From Burkholderia sp. GAS332 (GTDB lineage: Bacteria > Pseudomonadota > Gammaproteobacteria > Burkholderiales > Burkholderiaceae): DNA of 64,000 nucleotides. Of the stretch, positions 1 to 9,216 are shown piece by piece. Location of the stretch: assembly GCA_900142905.1 (NCBI GenBank), contig FSRV01000002.1, positions 2,604,001 to 2,668,000 of the forward strand, given 5' to 3'. Position 1 is the stretch's first letter, and every line of letters begins with the position of its first letter. The notes beneath the pieces are model-generated. The model was not told the DNA's origin and did not search any database. It was given only the letters and a program-made list of their open reading frames with translations. A program made the position numbers and the translations under genes.

Positions 1-480
1 CGCGCCCTTGCTGGCCGAATAGGCGCAGAACATACCGAGTCCGCCCAACGCCGCCACCGACGACATGTTGACGATCGACCCGCCCTTCTCTTTCATCGCC
101 TTGACTGCTGCGCGGCAACCGAGAAAATAGCCTTCGGCATTGATGCGCAGCACGCGCTGCCATTGTTCGAGCGTGGTGTCTTCAATGCTGCCGAGCAACA
201 GCACAGCGGCGTTGTTGACCAGCACATCCGGCGTGCCGAAGGTCGTTTGCGCCGCGCCGAACACGTCATTCCAGCCGGTTTCCGACGAGATGTCGTGACG
301 CACGAACAGGGCGGCGTCGCCGATTTCCGCTGCCACTTCGCGGCCGGCTTCCTCGTTGACGTCGGTGAGCACGACACGTGCGCCTTCACGGGCGAACAGC
401 AACGCGTCCTGTTTGCCGACGCCGCTCGCAGCGCCCGTCACGACGGCGATCTTGCCTTTGAGTCTGTCTCCCATCTTCAT
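1..480 (-). CDS. SDR family oxidoreductase (3' end outside window)
   Basis: This is the N-terminal 160 residues of a classical short-chain dehydrogenase/reductase; the gene runs off the left edge. The nucleotide-binding motif TGAASGVGK lies near residue 15, an NNAA motif follows near residue 90, and the catalytic YSASK is at the window edge. An Asp at the end of beta-2 (VVLTDVNEE) suggests a preference for NAD(H). It starts 13 bases downstream of the FAD-dependent dehydrogenase gene on the same strand, so it is probably the distal gene of that operon and oxidises an alcohol intermediate. The substrate cannot be read from the sequence. Confidence 0.9.
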   Translation of the reverse strand, partial: MKMGDRLKGKIAVVTGAASGVGKQDALLFAREGARVVLTDVNEEAGREVAAEIGDAALFVRHDISSETGWNDVFGAAQTTFGTPDVLVNNAAVLLLGSIEDTTLEQWQRVLRINAEGYFLGCRAAVKAMKEKGGSIVNMSSVAALGGLGMFCAYSASKGA

Positions 481-493
481 TCTCTCTTCAGTG

Positions 494-2191
494 TCAGTCA
501 GTTTCAGTCAGGGAATGGGCGGTGTTCGCGAGAACCACGCCCGCTGCGGCCCGGCCGGCCTGGCGGCCGGACCATATACAGTCCGCAAGCGAAAGCCCGC
601 TCACGTAATGATTCGATGCCAGGCCGCACGCGGCCCGGCCGGCGGCGAACAAACCTTCGATCGGTGCGCCGTCCGGCGACAGCACGGCGTTGCTGGTCTC
701 GTCGACCTGCAAGCCGCCGAGCGTGATCGACGGGCAAGGGAAAACGCGGCTGTCCGATGAGATATCGATCGCGTAGTAAGGTCCGTACATAAGCGGCTGC
801 AACATGGCGGCGGATTTGCCGAACGCGCGGTCGATGCCGTTAAGCGCACCCAGGTTGTAGGCATTGACGGTTCGCTCGAGCACCGCCGGATCGCTGCCGA
901 TGCGTGCGGCCAGATCGGCCAGCGACCACGCACGCTTGCGGCCTGCCAGCATCAGCAGCGTCGCGGGCACGCTCTGGAACGCCCACAGCTTGCCGCGCAA
1001 GCATTCCCTGAGCGCCTGCTTCACGAGCCGCGCATCGAGAATCAGCCACGCGTGCCCGTCGCGCGTTTCGCACATGGCATGGCCGAGCGCCGCGCCATAG
1101 ACTTCCTCGTTGCAAAAGCGCTCGCCGCGGCGATCCACGACGCAGCCTTGCGCCCACGTATAAGGCGGGTTGATGAAGCGCCACGCGGACACGCGTTCGA
1201 GCCGCTGTGCCACGCCGCCGGCCGACAGGCCGAGCCGGATGCCGGAGCCGTCACAACCGGTGGTGCCAAGACGCCAGTTCGGCAGATAACGCGGCGCGTA
1301 GTGCGCCACCATCGACCGGTTGAAGATGAACCCGCCGGTGCTCAACACCACCGCATCGGCCTTGATCGTGATGAGCCGGCCCTCGCGCTGCTCGAGGCGA
1401 TAAAGCGCGGCGCGTAGCCGGTCGGCCCACGCCGGCATGCCGTTATGCAAGCGCTCCGCCCAACGCGTGAGCCGCCGGTGGGCGCGCTGGGCCCGGCCCG
1501 GCGCCACTTGCCAGACCTGCGCGCCGATCACGCACCCGCTGCGGTCGGTGACCAGGCGGCGCACACTGGCATGGCACATCGTGTCGATGAACAGGTGCGC
1601 GTCCACCGCGCGCCGCAGCGTGTCGTACAGCACGCGGCCCGACATGCCGTCGCCGACCACCCGATGTCCGCGCGGTGCGGGCGCATGTTCGCGCGCGCCG
1701 TCACCCACGGCTTCGTTGCCTGAGTAGTACAGGTAATAGCTATTCTGCGGATACGACGTCTTGCGCGGCGGCACCGACGCGGCAAAGCGTACGCCGAGGC
1801 GTTCGAGCCAGCGCAGCATATCGACGCTGCCCGCGCAAAAGCGTTTGAGCGTCGCCACGGACACGGCATCGCCCACTTCCTCCCGTAGGTAGGCGAACAT
1901 CGCCTCGGGCGTGTCGTTGTAGCCCGCTTCGCTTTGATAGCGCGTGCCGCCGCCCGCATAGACCACGCCGCCGCTTTTCGCGCTCGCGCCGCCGCCCTCG
2001 AAACGCTCGACAATCCGCACCTTCGCGCCGGCCGCCGCCGCTTCCAGCGCGGCACATGCCCCCGCCGCACCGAAGCCCGCCACCAGCACGTCGCACACAT
2101 CGTCCCAACGCACGCAGGCGGGATCGTCGACGACGAGCGGCGCTTCAACCGGCGTGGCCGATCCGTGCTCCGCGGACCAAGGGCTTTGCAT
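494..2191 (-). CDS. FAD-dependent oxidoreductase, fumarate reductase / 3-ketosteroid dehydrogenase-like
   Basis: A 565-residue flavoprotein. A Rossmann FAD motif (VAGFGAAGACAALEAA) lies near residue 40, followed by an acidic residue that would bind ribose (VERFEGGG). The C-terminal motif HYVSGLSLADC resembles the Tyr-x-x-Gly-x-Ser-Leu pattern seen in delta4-(5alpha)-ketosteroid dehydrogenases and related flavocytochrome-c-like dehydrogenases. It sits in a minus-strand operon with a second KstD-like enzyme, so the pair may introduce two double bonds into one alicyclic ketone. The start used gives the full FAD-fold N-terminus. The family is clear; the steroid specificity is inference, because no 9alpha-hydroxylase or extradiol dioxygenase is present here. 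Confidence 0.8.
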   Translation of the reverse strand: MQSPWSAEHGSATPVEAPLVVDDPACVRWDDVCDVLVAGFGAAGACAALEAAAAGAKVRIVERFEGGGASAKSGGVVYAGGGTRYQSEAGYNDTPEAMFAYLREEVGDAVSVATLKRFCAGSVDMLRWLERLGVRFAASVPPRKTSYPQNSYYLYYSGNEAVGDGAREHAPAPRGHRVVGDGMSGRVLYDTLRRAVDAHLFIDTMCHASVRRLVTDRSGCVIGAQVWQVAPGRAQRAHRRLTRWAERLHNGMPAWADRLRAALYRLEQREGRLITIKADAVVLSTGGFIFNRSMVAHYAPRYLPNWRLGTTGCDGSGIRLGLSAGGVAQRLERVSAWRFINPPYTWAQGCVVDRRGERFCNEEVYGAALGHAMCETRDGHAWLILDARLVKQALRECLRGKLWAFQSVPATLLMLAGRKRAWSLADLAARIGSDPAVLERTVNAYNLGALNGIDRAFGKSAAMLQPLMYGPYYAIDISSDSRVFPCPSITLGGLQVDETSNAVLSPDGAPIEGLFAAGRAACGLASNHYVSGLSLADCIWSGRQAGRAAAGVVLANTAHSLTETD

Positions 2192-2206
2192 CGCGCGCGT
2201 GCCCGA

Positions 2207-2725
2207 TCAGGCCGCTGCGCAGCGCACGGGCGCCGCAGCGGTGGTATAGACACCGTCCACATACACCAGCGGATCGACCTCGCCACTGATCAGCACTTGC
2301 TCGACGCGGCCGATAAAGATCGCGTGCGTGCCGTAATCGAAGCGGCCGTCCTGCGTGCAGATCAGACTCGCCTGCGCATCGTGCAGATAGGGCACGCCGT
2401 GATCCGAGTTCTGCCAGTTGCCGGTCGAGAAACGTTCTTCGCCTTTGAGACGTCCGCTGCAATCGATCGCAATGTGCTGATGCTGCGCCGAGAGCACGTT
2501 CACGCAAAACGCCGCGCCCTTGTCGAGCGGCGGAAATATCGACGACGTGCGGTTGATGCAGATCAGCAGCGACGGCGGCTCGGTGGAGAGCGAATCGACC
2601 GCGGTGGCCGACATCGAATAGCGCCGTTCGCCGTCGTTGCAACTGATGACCGCGACCGAGCGCGCGAGGCGGCGCATCGCCAGCAGCATATCGCCGCGCA
2701 ATGGGTGAGAATTGAGTTCGGTCAT
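2207..2725 (-). CDS. flavin reductase (HpaC/HsaB-like)
   Basis: A 172-residue protein of the flavin reductase-like FMN-binding family, which uses NAD(P)H to make reduced flavin for a partner monooxygenase. Typical features are the early motif RRLARSVAVIS, the SATAVDSLSTEPPSLLICINRTSS segment of the flavin-binding barrel (split here by no gaps), and the conserved FCVNVLSAQ. The length matches the small components of two-component monooxygenases. Its start overlaps the stop of the KstD-like gene by four bases (ATGA), implying coupled translation. The likely partner is the HsaA-like oxygenase two genes upstream; the luciferase-like monooxygenase could also draw on it. Confidence 0.88.
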   Translation of the reverse strand: MTELNSHPLRGDMLLAMRRLARSVAVISCNDGERRYSMSATAVDSLSTEPPSLLICINRTSSIFPPLDKGAAFCVNVLSAQHQHIAIDCSGRLKGEERFSTGNWQNSDHGVPYLHDAQASLICTQDGRFDYGTHAIFIGRVEQVLISGEVDPLVYVDGVYTTAAAPVRCAAA

Positions 2726-4509
2726 GACGTGACTCCACGAAGTTCGCTGCTTGCAGCGCGTGCTGTTGCTGAAGTGCTGCCCTCGCCGTCACGATCGTCG
2801 CCACCGTCGGCGAGATGATTCGCGGCGATGTAGCCGAAGGTCATGGCAGGACCGAGCGTCGAACCCGCGCCGGGATAGCTCGCCCCCATCATCGACGCGC
2901 TGGTGTTGCCGATCGCATAGAGCCCGACAATCGGCGTGCCGTCGGTGTGCAGCACGCGCGCCCGGGCATCGGTCAGGAGACCGCCCTTGGTGCCGATGTC
3001 GCCCGCGTCGATACGCACGGCGTAGAACGGTCCGGTTTCAATCGGCGCGAGGCACGGATTCGGCTTGACGCTCGGGTCGCCGTAGTAAGTGTCGAAGGCG
3101 TTGCCGCCTTTGGCGAATTCTTCGTCGATACCGGTCGCGGCGTAGCGATTCATCTTCGACACGGTGTCGCGCAAGCCTGGTGCATCGACGCCGATCTTTG
3201 CAGCCAGCGCATCGAGTGAATCCGCCTTGTAGAGCAGCGAACGAAACGCCGCGGGGATGCGGGTGTCCGGCATCATCGCACCGGGCATGATCGGCCCGCA
3301 CGGATATTTTTGGCGGAATTGCGCGTCGAACACCATCCACGCCGGCACGCATGCACCGGTTTGCGCATGGTCGCGATACATCGCCGGCACGAACTCCGAA
3401 TACGGCGCCGCCTCGTTGACGAAGCGCTTGCCGAGTCCGTTGACGACCACGCAACCCGGCAGATTGCGTTCGACGAACAACGCACGCTGCTTTTCCTCAT
3501 GATCGACGTGGACGGTCGGCGCGCCCCACACGTGTTCCATCAACGCAATCTGTGCGCCCAATTTCAGGCCGACTGCAATCGCATCACCCGTGTTGTTCGG
3601 CGGCGTCGCGCTCCACTGTGCCTGCGTGGGCTGCGGCAGATAGCGCTCGCGCATCGCCTGATTGCGTTCGAAACCGCCGGCCGCGAGAATCACGCCGCGC
3701 TTTGCGAGCACACGCACATTCTCTCCGCCGCGCTCCACCACGACGCCGGTTACGCGGCCATCTGCTTCGAGCAATTCGGTCATCGGCGCGTTGAGCCACA
3801 ACGGAACGTCACGATCGAGCAAGGCGCGGCGCAGGCCACCTGCCAACGCGTTGCCGAGCGTCAAGCGCCGGTCGCGCCGCGAGCGGCTGCGCGCGCGCAG
3901 ATCGAACCAGTAGCGGCCGAATTGCTTGAGCGCGAGCCCGATATAGCCCGGCGCTTTCGACAGCAGCATGTGCGCCTCTTTCGACGTCACGGCCACTCGC
4001 CCACCGATCAGCGTGCCGGGTGAAGGCAGGCGCAAGCGCGCGAATTCTTCGCCGAGCGACGCGCCGTCCACCGGCAAGGGATCGAGCGCGCGGTAACCCG
4101 GCATCGACCCTGGCAGGTCCTGAAAGTAGTCCGCGTACTTCGGCAACGACTCATAACGCACCGGCGTTTTCGCTTCGACATAGCGCAGCATTTCCGGCGC
4201 CGTGTCGAGGTAGGCGTCAATCCGGTCGGTCGCGGTCACGCCTTGGGTGCAGGCGTCGATGTAGGTTCGTGCGGCCTCGCGCGTATCCGTGACGCCCAGT
4301 TCGGCGATATGGTGGTTGCACGGAATCCAGATGCCACCGCCCGACACCGCCGAGGTCCCGCCGTACACGTCGCTCTTTTCGAGCACGACCACGGACAGGC
4401 CGCGGTCGGCCGCACGGCAGGCGGCCAGCATGCCACCCGCGCCGGAGCCGACCACCACGACGTCGAACACATGCGTCTGCGTTTGCTGTTCGCTCATGGC
4501 GGCATCCAT
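2722..4509 (-). CDS. 3-ketosteroid-delta1-dehydrogenase-like flavoprotein
   Basis: A 595-residue FAD enzyme of the KstD family, which dehydrogenates ring ketones next to the carbonyl. The FAD motif VVVGSGAGGMLAACRAAD is near residue 20, and VYGGTSAVSGGGIWIP follows, typical of KstD N-termini. The C-terminal ASYPGAGSTLGPAMTFG carries the Tyr and Gly that in characterised KstDs act as catalytic Tyr and oxyanion Gly. The ATG at 4509 overlaps the TGA of the preceding gene (TGATG); an alternative ATG lies at 4497. The true substrate need not be a steroid. Confidence 0.85.
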   Translation of the reverse strand: MDAAMSEQQTQTHVFDVVVVGSGAGGMLAACRAADRGLSVVVLEKSDVYGGTSAVSGGGIWIPCNHHIAELGVTDTREAARTYIDACTQGVTATDRIDAYLDTAPEMLRYVEAKTPVRYESLPKYADYFQDLPGSMPGYRALDPLPVDGASLGEEFARLRLPSPGTLIGGRVAVTSKEAHMLLSKAPGYIGLALKQFGRYWFDLRARSRSRRDRRLTLGNALAGGLRRALLDRDVPLWLNAPMTELLEADGRVTGVVVERGGENVRVLAKRGVILAAGGFERNQAMRERYLPQPTQAQWSATPPNNTGDAIAVGLKLGAQIALMEHVWGAPTVHVDHEEKQRALFVERNLPGCVVVNGLGKRFVNEAAPYSEFVPAMYRDHAQTGACVPAWMVFDAQFRQKYPCGPIMPGAMMPDTRIPAAFRSLLYKADSLDALAAKIGVDAPGLRDTVSKMNRYAATGIDEEFAKGGNAFDTYYGDPSVKPNPCLAPIETGPFYAVRIDAGDIGTKGGLLTDARARVLHTDGTPIVGLYAIGNTSASMMGASYPGAGSTLGPAMTFGYIAANHLADGGDDRDGEGSTSATARAASSELRGVTS

Positions 4510-5714
4510 CAGACGAAGAAGTCGGTATTCGGACGACCGAGCATCACGGCGCCGAGATTCTGGCCGAAACGGTCGAGGTTGTTGGCGTAGTGCGCGCGCG
4601 CCGCATGCAGATCGAGAAAGCGCCGCACCAGCGGATTGCGGTTGTAAATGCCGTTGCCGCCCGCGTAGCGCAGCAGCGCGTTGGCCGCCTGCGCGCAGCG
4701 TTCGGCCACTTGCGCGGATTGATAACGGAAGTGCACGCGCCGCTCGATCGATACCGCCGGGCCGCCATTGGCTGCCGCGAGCAGTTCGGCGAAGTTGCGC
4801 TTGAGCAGCACCTTCATTTCGTCGAGCGCGACCGCCGCGTTGGCGCAGGCGGTTTGCGCGCCCGTGTCGTCGGTGGTTTTCGCGCCGCTGTTGGCGCTCA
4901 CGCGCGTCGCCGCGTAGGACGTGAAGTCATCCAGCGCGCCTTGCAATGCGCCGATGCACGCGGTGCAGACCGCGCGCACAAAGATCTGCGCGAACGGCAG
5001 ATGAAACAGCGGCGCATCGTTGAGCGCAAGGCCGGGGCTCGTGCCCATCATGCCGTCGATGGCTTTGTGCGTGCGATAGTCCGGCACGAATACATCGTTC
5101 ACCACGATGTCGTGGCTGCCCGTCGCGCGCAGGCCCAGTACGTCCCAATCCTGTTCGATCGTGTAATCGCTTTTCGGCAGCAGGAAGGTGCGGTACTCCG
5201 GCGGTTCACCTTCTTTCGCCGGCGGCACCAGCGCGCCGAGAAAGACCCATTCGCACAGTTCGCTGCCGCTGGAAAACTTCCAGTGGCCGGACAGCCGGAA
5301 GCCGCCTTCAACGGGCGTCACCCGGCCCACCGGCATATAGGTCGACGCAATCAGCGTGCTTTGATCCTTGCCCCACACGTCCTGCTGCGCGCGTTCGTCG
5401 AACAGCGCCAGTTGCCAGTTGTGCACGCCGACCACGCCGTACACCCACGCGGTCGACATACAGCCGCGCGCCACGGCCATCTGAATCTCGAAGAAGGTCT
5501 GCGGATCGAGTTCATAGCCGCCGTAACGCTTCGGCTGAAGCACCTTGAAAAAGCCGGCAGCCTGAAAATCGGCCACCGTTTCAGCGGGAATCCGGCCATT
5601 CGCCTCGGCCTGCGCAGCACGCCCGGCGAGGACCGGCGCGAGCGCTTCGGCGCGGGCGATCAGTTCGGCTGCAAGGGCTTTCGAATCGTTGTCGCGATGC
5701 ACGGCTGTCTCCAT
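4509..5714 (-). CDS. HsaA-like flavin-dependent monooxygenase (acyl-CoA dehydrogenase fold)
   Basis: A 401-residue protein of the acyl-CoA-dehydrogenase-fold hydroxylases: the oxygenase subunits of HsaAB, p-hydroxyphenylacetate hydroxylase C2 and relatives. Diagnostic segments are LQPKRYGGYELDP near residue 60, the CMSTAWVYGVVGVHNWQLA stretch, SGHWKFSSGSE near 150, and GLRATGSHDIVV near 200. These enzymes use reduced flavin from a separate reductase to hydroxylate phenols or similar rings, and a reductase is encoded two genes downstream. The operon order (LLM monooxygenase, HsaA-like, KstD-like, reductase, second dehydrogenase, SDR) suggests ring attack on a terpenoid or steroid-like compound. 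The length is normal for the family. Confidence 0.85.
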   Translation of the reverse strand: METAVHRDNDSKALAAELIARAEALAPVLAGRAAQAEANGRIPAETVADFQAAGFFKVLQPKRYGGYELDPQTFFEIQMAVARGCMSTAWVYGVVGVHNWQLALFDERAQQDVWGKDQSTLIASTYMPVGRVTPVEGGFRLSGHWKFSSGSELCEWVFLGALVPPAKEGEPPEYRTFLLPKSDYTIEQDWDVLGLRATGSHDIVVNDVFVPDYRTHKAIDGMMGTSPGLALNDAPLFHLPFAQIFVRAVCTACIGALQGALDDFTSYAATRVSANSGAKTTDDTGAQTACANAAVALDEMKVLLKRNFAELLAAANGGPAVSIERRVHFRYQSAQVAERCAQAANALLRYAGGNGIYNRNPLVRRFLDLHAARAHYANNLDRFGQNLGAVMLGRPNTDFFV

Positions 5715-5835
5715 GATGGCGCGTGAGAGGGGTGTCGCGCCTGTTTTGTTGGGTTCATCTTCGAGCCGCGGCTGCGGCGTCGCATCGTCTGAAGGGACTA
5801 GCGACGCCTGCCTCGCCCGCTCTTATGCAGCGACC

Positions 5836-6990
5836 TTAGGCGGCAACCTGCGCCTTCTGCTTCTCGGCCTTCAGACGGTTGAAGTACGGAATCACGTGCT
5901 CGCCGATGTTGCGGATCGTTTCGAGCTGCGCTTCCTGGGACACCGTGCCCATCTGGCAGAGGAACAGCACTTCATCCACACCCGCTTCCATCAGACGGCC
6001 CACATAGCCGATGCAATCGTCGACGGTGCCGTAAGCGTGATTCGGGTTCATCATCGAAAGCGCCGGATCGCTGAAGTCGACCACCACCTCTTCCGACGCA
6101 AAGCGCGAACGGATCACCATTTCGCCCGTATTGCCCTTCACGAGGTCATCGCCCCAGCTATCCGGGTTCGGGCGCTCGCCGCCGGTGTACCAGTAAGCCA
6201 GCGATTCCATGAAGTAGCGCTGACCGCGGATACCGATCTTGCGGGCCTGCTGGCCGTCGTTCAGCACCACGGTCGGGCACAGGGCGGCCAGATGCTGCGT
6301 CGGACGGAAACCGACCTGGTCCTCGGCTTTGCGGGTCGCCCATGCTTCGCGGTAAATCGCGTTCTTCTTGGCCACTTCATCCGGGCCGCCGAAACCGAGC
6401 ACCAGGGCGCCCAGACCGCGTTGTCCGGCGCGCAGCAAGCCGTCGTTGTTGGTACATGCCATGTACATCGGCGGATGCGGGTCCTGGAGCGGCTTCGGGT
6501 GAATCGGCCGTTTAGGAATCTTGATGTATTTGCCGTCGTGTTCGATCTCGTCCTGCACGAACATCTTCGGCACCAGGTACATCGATTCGTCGATCATCGG
6601 TTGCAGCTCGGCGAGGTCATAGCCGAATGCGCCCGCCTCCTGCTGGCTACCGCCTTTGCCAACGCCGAAATGCACGCGGCCGCCCGACAGAATGTCGAGC
6701 ATGGCCACCCGTTCGGCCACCTTGATCGGGTGATTCATCGCGGGCGGCAGGCAGATCACGCCGTGGCCAAGGCCGATGCGGGTCGTGCGTCCGGCCAGAT
6801 ACGCGAGGAAGGTTTCCGGGGCGCTCATATGCGCGTAGTTCGTCAACGACGTGTGTTCGACGCACCAGACGGTATCGAAACCCATCTGTTCGGCGAGCAA
6901 CGCCTGCTCGACGGTCTCCTTGAATACCCGGTGATCGCCTTCCCGCGAAGCGTCCGTGGTCTGGGCTTCGTAAATCAGAGAAAACTTCAT
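5836..6990 (-). CDS. LLM class flavin-dependent monooxygenase
   Basis: A 384-residue bacterial-luciferase-like monooxygenase (TIM barrel, FMNH2- or F420-dependent family; FMN is expected in Proteobacteria). Family features are LLAEQMGFDTVWCVEHTSL near residue 35, RIGLGHGVICLPPAMNHP near 75, and ILSGGRVHFGVGKGG near 105. The ATG at 6990 gives the usual beta-1 start MKFSLIYE; in-frame sequence upstream adds only a few non-conserved residues. It is the first gene of the minus-strand arm, 121 bases ahead of the HsaA-like gene. The activity could be a Baeyer-Villiger or hydroxylation step. Confidence 0.87.
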   Translation of the reverse strand: MKFSLIYEAQTTDASREGDHRVFKETVEQALLAEQMGFDTVWCVEHTSLTNYAHMSAPETFLAYLAGRTTRIGLGHGVICLPPAMNHPIKVAERVAMLDILSGGRVHFGVGKGGSQQEAGAFGYDLAELQPMIDESMYLVPKMFVQDEIEHDGKYIKIPKRPIHPKPLQDPHPPMYMACTNNDGLLRAGQRGLGALVLGFGGPDEVAKKNAIYREAWATRKAEDQVGFRPTQHLAALCPTVVLNDGQQARKIGIRGQRYFMESLAYWYTGGERPNPDSWGDDLVKGNTGEMVIRSRFASEEVVVDFSDPALSMMNPNHAYGTVDDCIGYVGRLMEAGVDEVLFLCQMGTVSQEAQLETIRNIGEHVIPYFNRLKAEKQKAQVAA

Positions 6991-7295
6991 TGCGTGCGTC
7001 TCCATGAATTTTGGACTGTGCTGAAACGGGCGGTCCGCTCTCGACCCACCGATTCGTACGATGATCGTGACGGTCCACGGAATGAAGTTTCAGTTCGCGC
7101 GTGCAGACCGGCATCGTCTATTTGGATTAACGGTGCGCGCTTTGGCGTAGAACTTTGATCGACGGTGCTTTTTGCCTGCTGTTTCGCGATTCTTTCGCCC
7201 TTCGGATAGTCCGATTGGACCTCGTGCGGCGCGTGTGGGCGGCGCTACGATCAAGTCGCTATACAACGCGGCTCAACCGATGGGAGTGCAATGCA

Positions 7296-7646
7296 ATGAA
7301 GGCTTCGATGATGCTGTACCCGGTCGACACAATCGATGCGGCGCTGCCGCTCTTTGTCGACGGGCTGGGATTAACGGTGAAGTTCCGCGACGGCGAACGC
7401 TATTGCGCGCTCGATGGCGCTGCGCTGACTATCGCATTGGTGGCGGGTGAAGAACGGATCGTCGAGCGCGCGGCGCTGGTGTTTCGCGTGGACGAACACG
7501 ATGACCTGTATGCAGCGATGGCGCGTGTTGTCGCCGCGGGTGCGTCAGTGCGTGCGCCGGTTCAGCAAGGGCCGCACGAATTGCGCGCGGTGCTGGAGGA
7601 CAAGAACGGCGCATTGCTGGTGTTGTCGCAAAAGCGCGCGGTTTAA
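7296..7646 (+). CDS. glyoxalase/bleomycin-resistance-like (VOC) protein
   Basis: A 116-residue single-domain vicinal-oxygen-chelate protein. It opens with the typical VOC strand-helix (YPVDTIDAALPLFVDGLGL) and ends in EDKNGALLVLSQ. The metal-ligand His of true glyoxalases is not obvious, so the function could be isomerase, epimerase or binding protein. The ATG at 7296 is chosen because GGGAG precedes it by nine bases and the family homology begins there; longer in-frame reading upstream has no family character. It stands alone between the divergent LLM gene and a convergent regulator and may act on an intermediate of the same pathway. Confidence 0.72.
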   Translation: MKASMMLYPVDTIDAALPLFVDGLGLTVKFRDGERYCALDGAALTIALVAGEERIVERAALVFRVDEHDDLYAAMARVVAAGASVRAPVQQGPHELRAVLEDKNGALLVLSQKRAV

Positions 7647-7655
7647 GGCGTTGGG

Positions 7656-7690
7656 GGGTGTGCCGCGCTTGATACAAGCGCGGCACACCC
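7656..7690. terminator. bidirectional hairpin terminator
   Basis: A perfect 15-bp stem (GGGTGTGCCGCGCTT and its complement) closes a 5-base loop GATAC. It lies between the convergent VOC gene and the LuxR-type gene. The T-rich GGTTTTCTTC follows on the plus strand. Confidence 0.85.
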
Positions 7691-7749
7691 AGTGGTTTTC
7701 TTCAAATCAGGCGAGTTCAGCCTCACTCCAGCTGAATGCCAGCCGGATC

Positions 7750-8931
7750 TCAGCCGAGCGGCACCACACTACCCAGCAGAATGCGCACGAGCGTGGCCTG
7801 ACGTGTCACGCCGGTCTTCGAGAAGATCGCCCGCAGATGGGCCCGCGCGGTGTTCTTGCTGATGCCCAGATCGTCGGCCGCCTCTTCCAGCGTCAAGCCA
7901 TTGGTCAACAGCAAGGCGAGCGAGGTCTCCGCGGGCGTGAGGTCGAACAGCTTGCGCACGATCTCCTGCGAGCCCTGCGATTTGCGATCGGGATCGCGCA
8001 AAAACAGCACGGTTGCCGGACGGCGCTTGTTGTCCTCGGACCAGTCCGATAGCGGAATCGTGCGCACCAGCACGCCGAGCTTCGGCTTGTCGCAACCGCG
8101 CGTGATCGGCATGGCTTCCACGATCGGCGCAGCGGTGCCGAAGTGCCCCATCAGGGCATGGCGCACCAGCCGTTGCAGATTGCGGTTCTCCTGCGCATCG
8201 GTCGCCTCGACATTGCCGTGCACGATACGCAGGCCGTTGCTCTGCGCGAGAATCTCATCGGCCACGCTGTTGGTGCGCATGATCGCGCCGCTCTCGTCGA
8301 GCGTCACCGTGCCCACCAGCATCCGGTCGATCGCGCTCGCATAGAGCGTGCGCTCCGACTCCACGATATCGAGGCGCGAATGCAGTTCGACCGCGCGCCG
8401 CAAGTGCGGCAGCAGCAGCGCGCAGAACGCCTTGTCGCGTGCGGAAAAATGCTTCGCCGCGTGACTGCGGCACACGCGAAACCGGCATTCGACACCGGAA
8501 TCCGTGCGCAGATCGGCACCCATGATGTAGCGGATATCCGCGGGCTTCAGGAACTGCTTGTAGAGTTCGCTGGTGAGCCAACCCGTGTCGCCGAATACTT
8601 CGTCGACCGTGACGACGCGATCCGCCGGCAAGCCGACGAACGGGTCGAGCGAATAGTAGTAGTTGTTGTACGACGCTTCGCCCGGCACGCCCGACCCCAT
8701 TTCGGACGCGTGCACCATCAAACCGCGCCGGTCGCTCGACGGCGAACGCAGAATCAGCGTCGCGTAGCTCGCGCCGAGCGAGGTGCGGATCAACTCGAGC
8801 GCACTCGCCCACGGTGTGCCTTCCAGCGCCCCCTGATAAATACGCGCGGTCAGTTCGCTGAACTGCGCCACGTTCACTTCGGCCAGTTCACTCATGGCCT
8901 GGCCCTCTTCAGGGGCCAATTTTGTCTCCAT
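7750..8931 (-). CDS. LuxR-type transcriptional regulator
   Basis: A 393-residue regulator. Its C-terminal LuxR helix-turn-helix reads LTPAETSLALLLTNGLTLEEAADDLGIS and SKNTARAHLRAIFSK near residues 325-375. The long N-terminal part has no recognised domain and probably senses a ligand; it is not an autoinducer-domain length. The ATG at 8931 has a good GGAG five bases upstream, whereas an in-frame ATG at 9000 lacks one. It sits between the two arms of the flavoprotein catabolic island and is divergent from the esterase operon, so it is the likely pathway activator. LuxR-type activators such as TeiR control steroid degradation in Comamonas; whether this is an orthologue is unknown. Confidence 0.85.
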   Translation of the reverse strand: METKLAPEEGQAMSELAEVNVAQFSELTARIYQGALEGTPWASALELIRTSLGASYATLILRSPSSDRRGLMVHASEMGSGVPGEASYNNYYYSLDPFVGLPADRVVTVDEVFGDTGWLTSELYKQFLKPADIRYIMGADLRTDSGVECRFRVCRSHAAKHFSARDKAFCALLLPHLRRAVELHSRLDIVESERTLYASAIDRMLVGTVTLDESGAIMRTNSVADEILAQSNGLRIVHGNVEATDAQENRNLQRLVRHALMGHFGTAAPIVEAMPITRGCDKPKLGVLVRTIPLSDWSEDNKRRPATVLFLRDPDRKSQGSQEIVRKLFDLTPAETSLALLLTNGLTLEEAADDLGISKNTARAHLRAIFSKTGVTRQATLVRILLGSVVPLG

Positions 8932-9155
8932 CAACACTCCGTCCTCCAAGCGATTTTGCATCGCGTCGCCAAGCTTAAGGGCCGATCTGTTTGCTGGCAT
9001 CGGGGGAAGTACTTAGCTGACAAGAGTTTCGCTGAGCGTGCGAACGAACTCTCGTCCAATCGGACGATGCCCCCTTAAAGCCGCCGCGCTTCAATGCATT
9101 CATTGGTGCGGCGTGCGCGCTAAGTGCCCGGATTTGCGGCTCGATTCGCGTCATG

Positions 9156-9183
9156 TGCGGCCGCATCGCTTATACCCGGTATA
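9156..9183. promoter_or_regulatory. paired palindromes, candidate operator
   Basis: Two dyads lie in the divergent region between the LuxR-type gene and the esterase operon: TGCGGCCGCA at 9156-9165 and TATACC-C-GGTATA at 9171-9183. The second is a perfect 6-bp inverted repeat around one base and ends 33 bases before the esterase start codon. It would suit a dimeric regulator; which protein binds is inference. Confidence 0.45.
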
Positions 9184-9216
9184 GCCGCTTTCATGACAGC
9201 TTTCTCAGGAGACCCG

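Noticed and set aside
1934..2818. Long plus-strand open frame opposite the FAD dehydrogenase and flavin reductase
   Set aside because: Arg/His-rich translation with no domain; it lies antisense to clear coding genes in GC-rich DNA.
4590..7158. Two long plus-strand open frames opposite the HsaA-like and LLM genes
   Set aside because: Antisense shadows with low-complexity basic translations; the minus-strand proteins are full-length family members.
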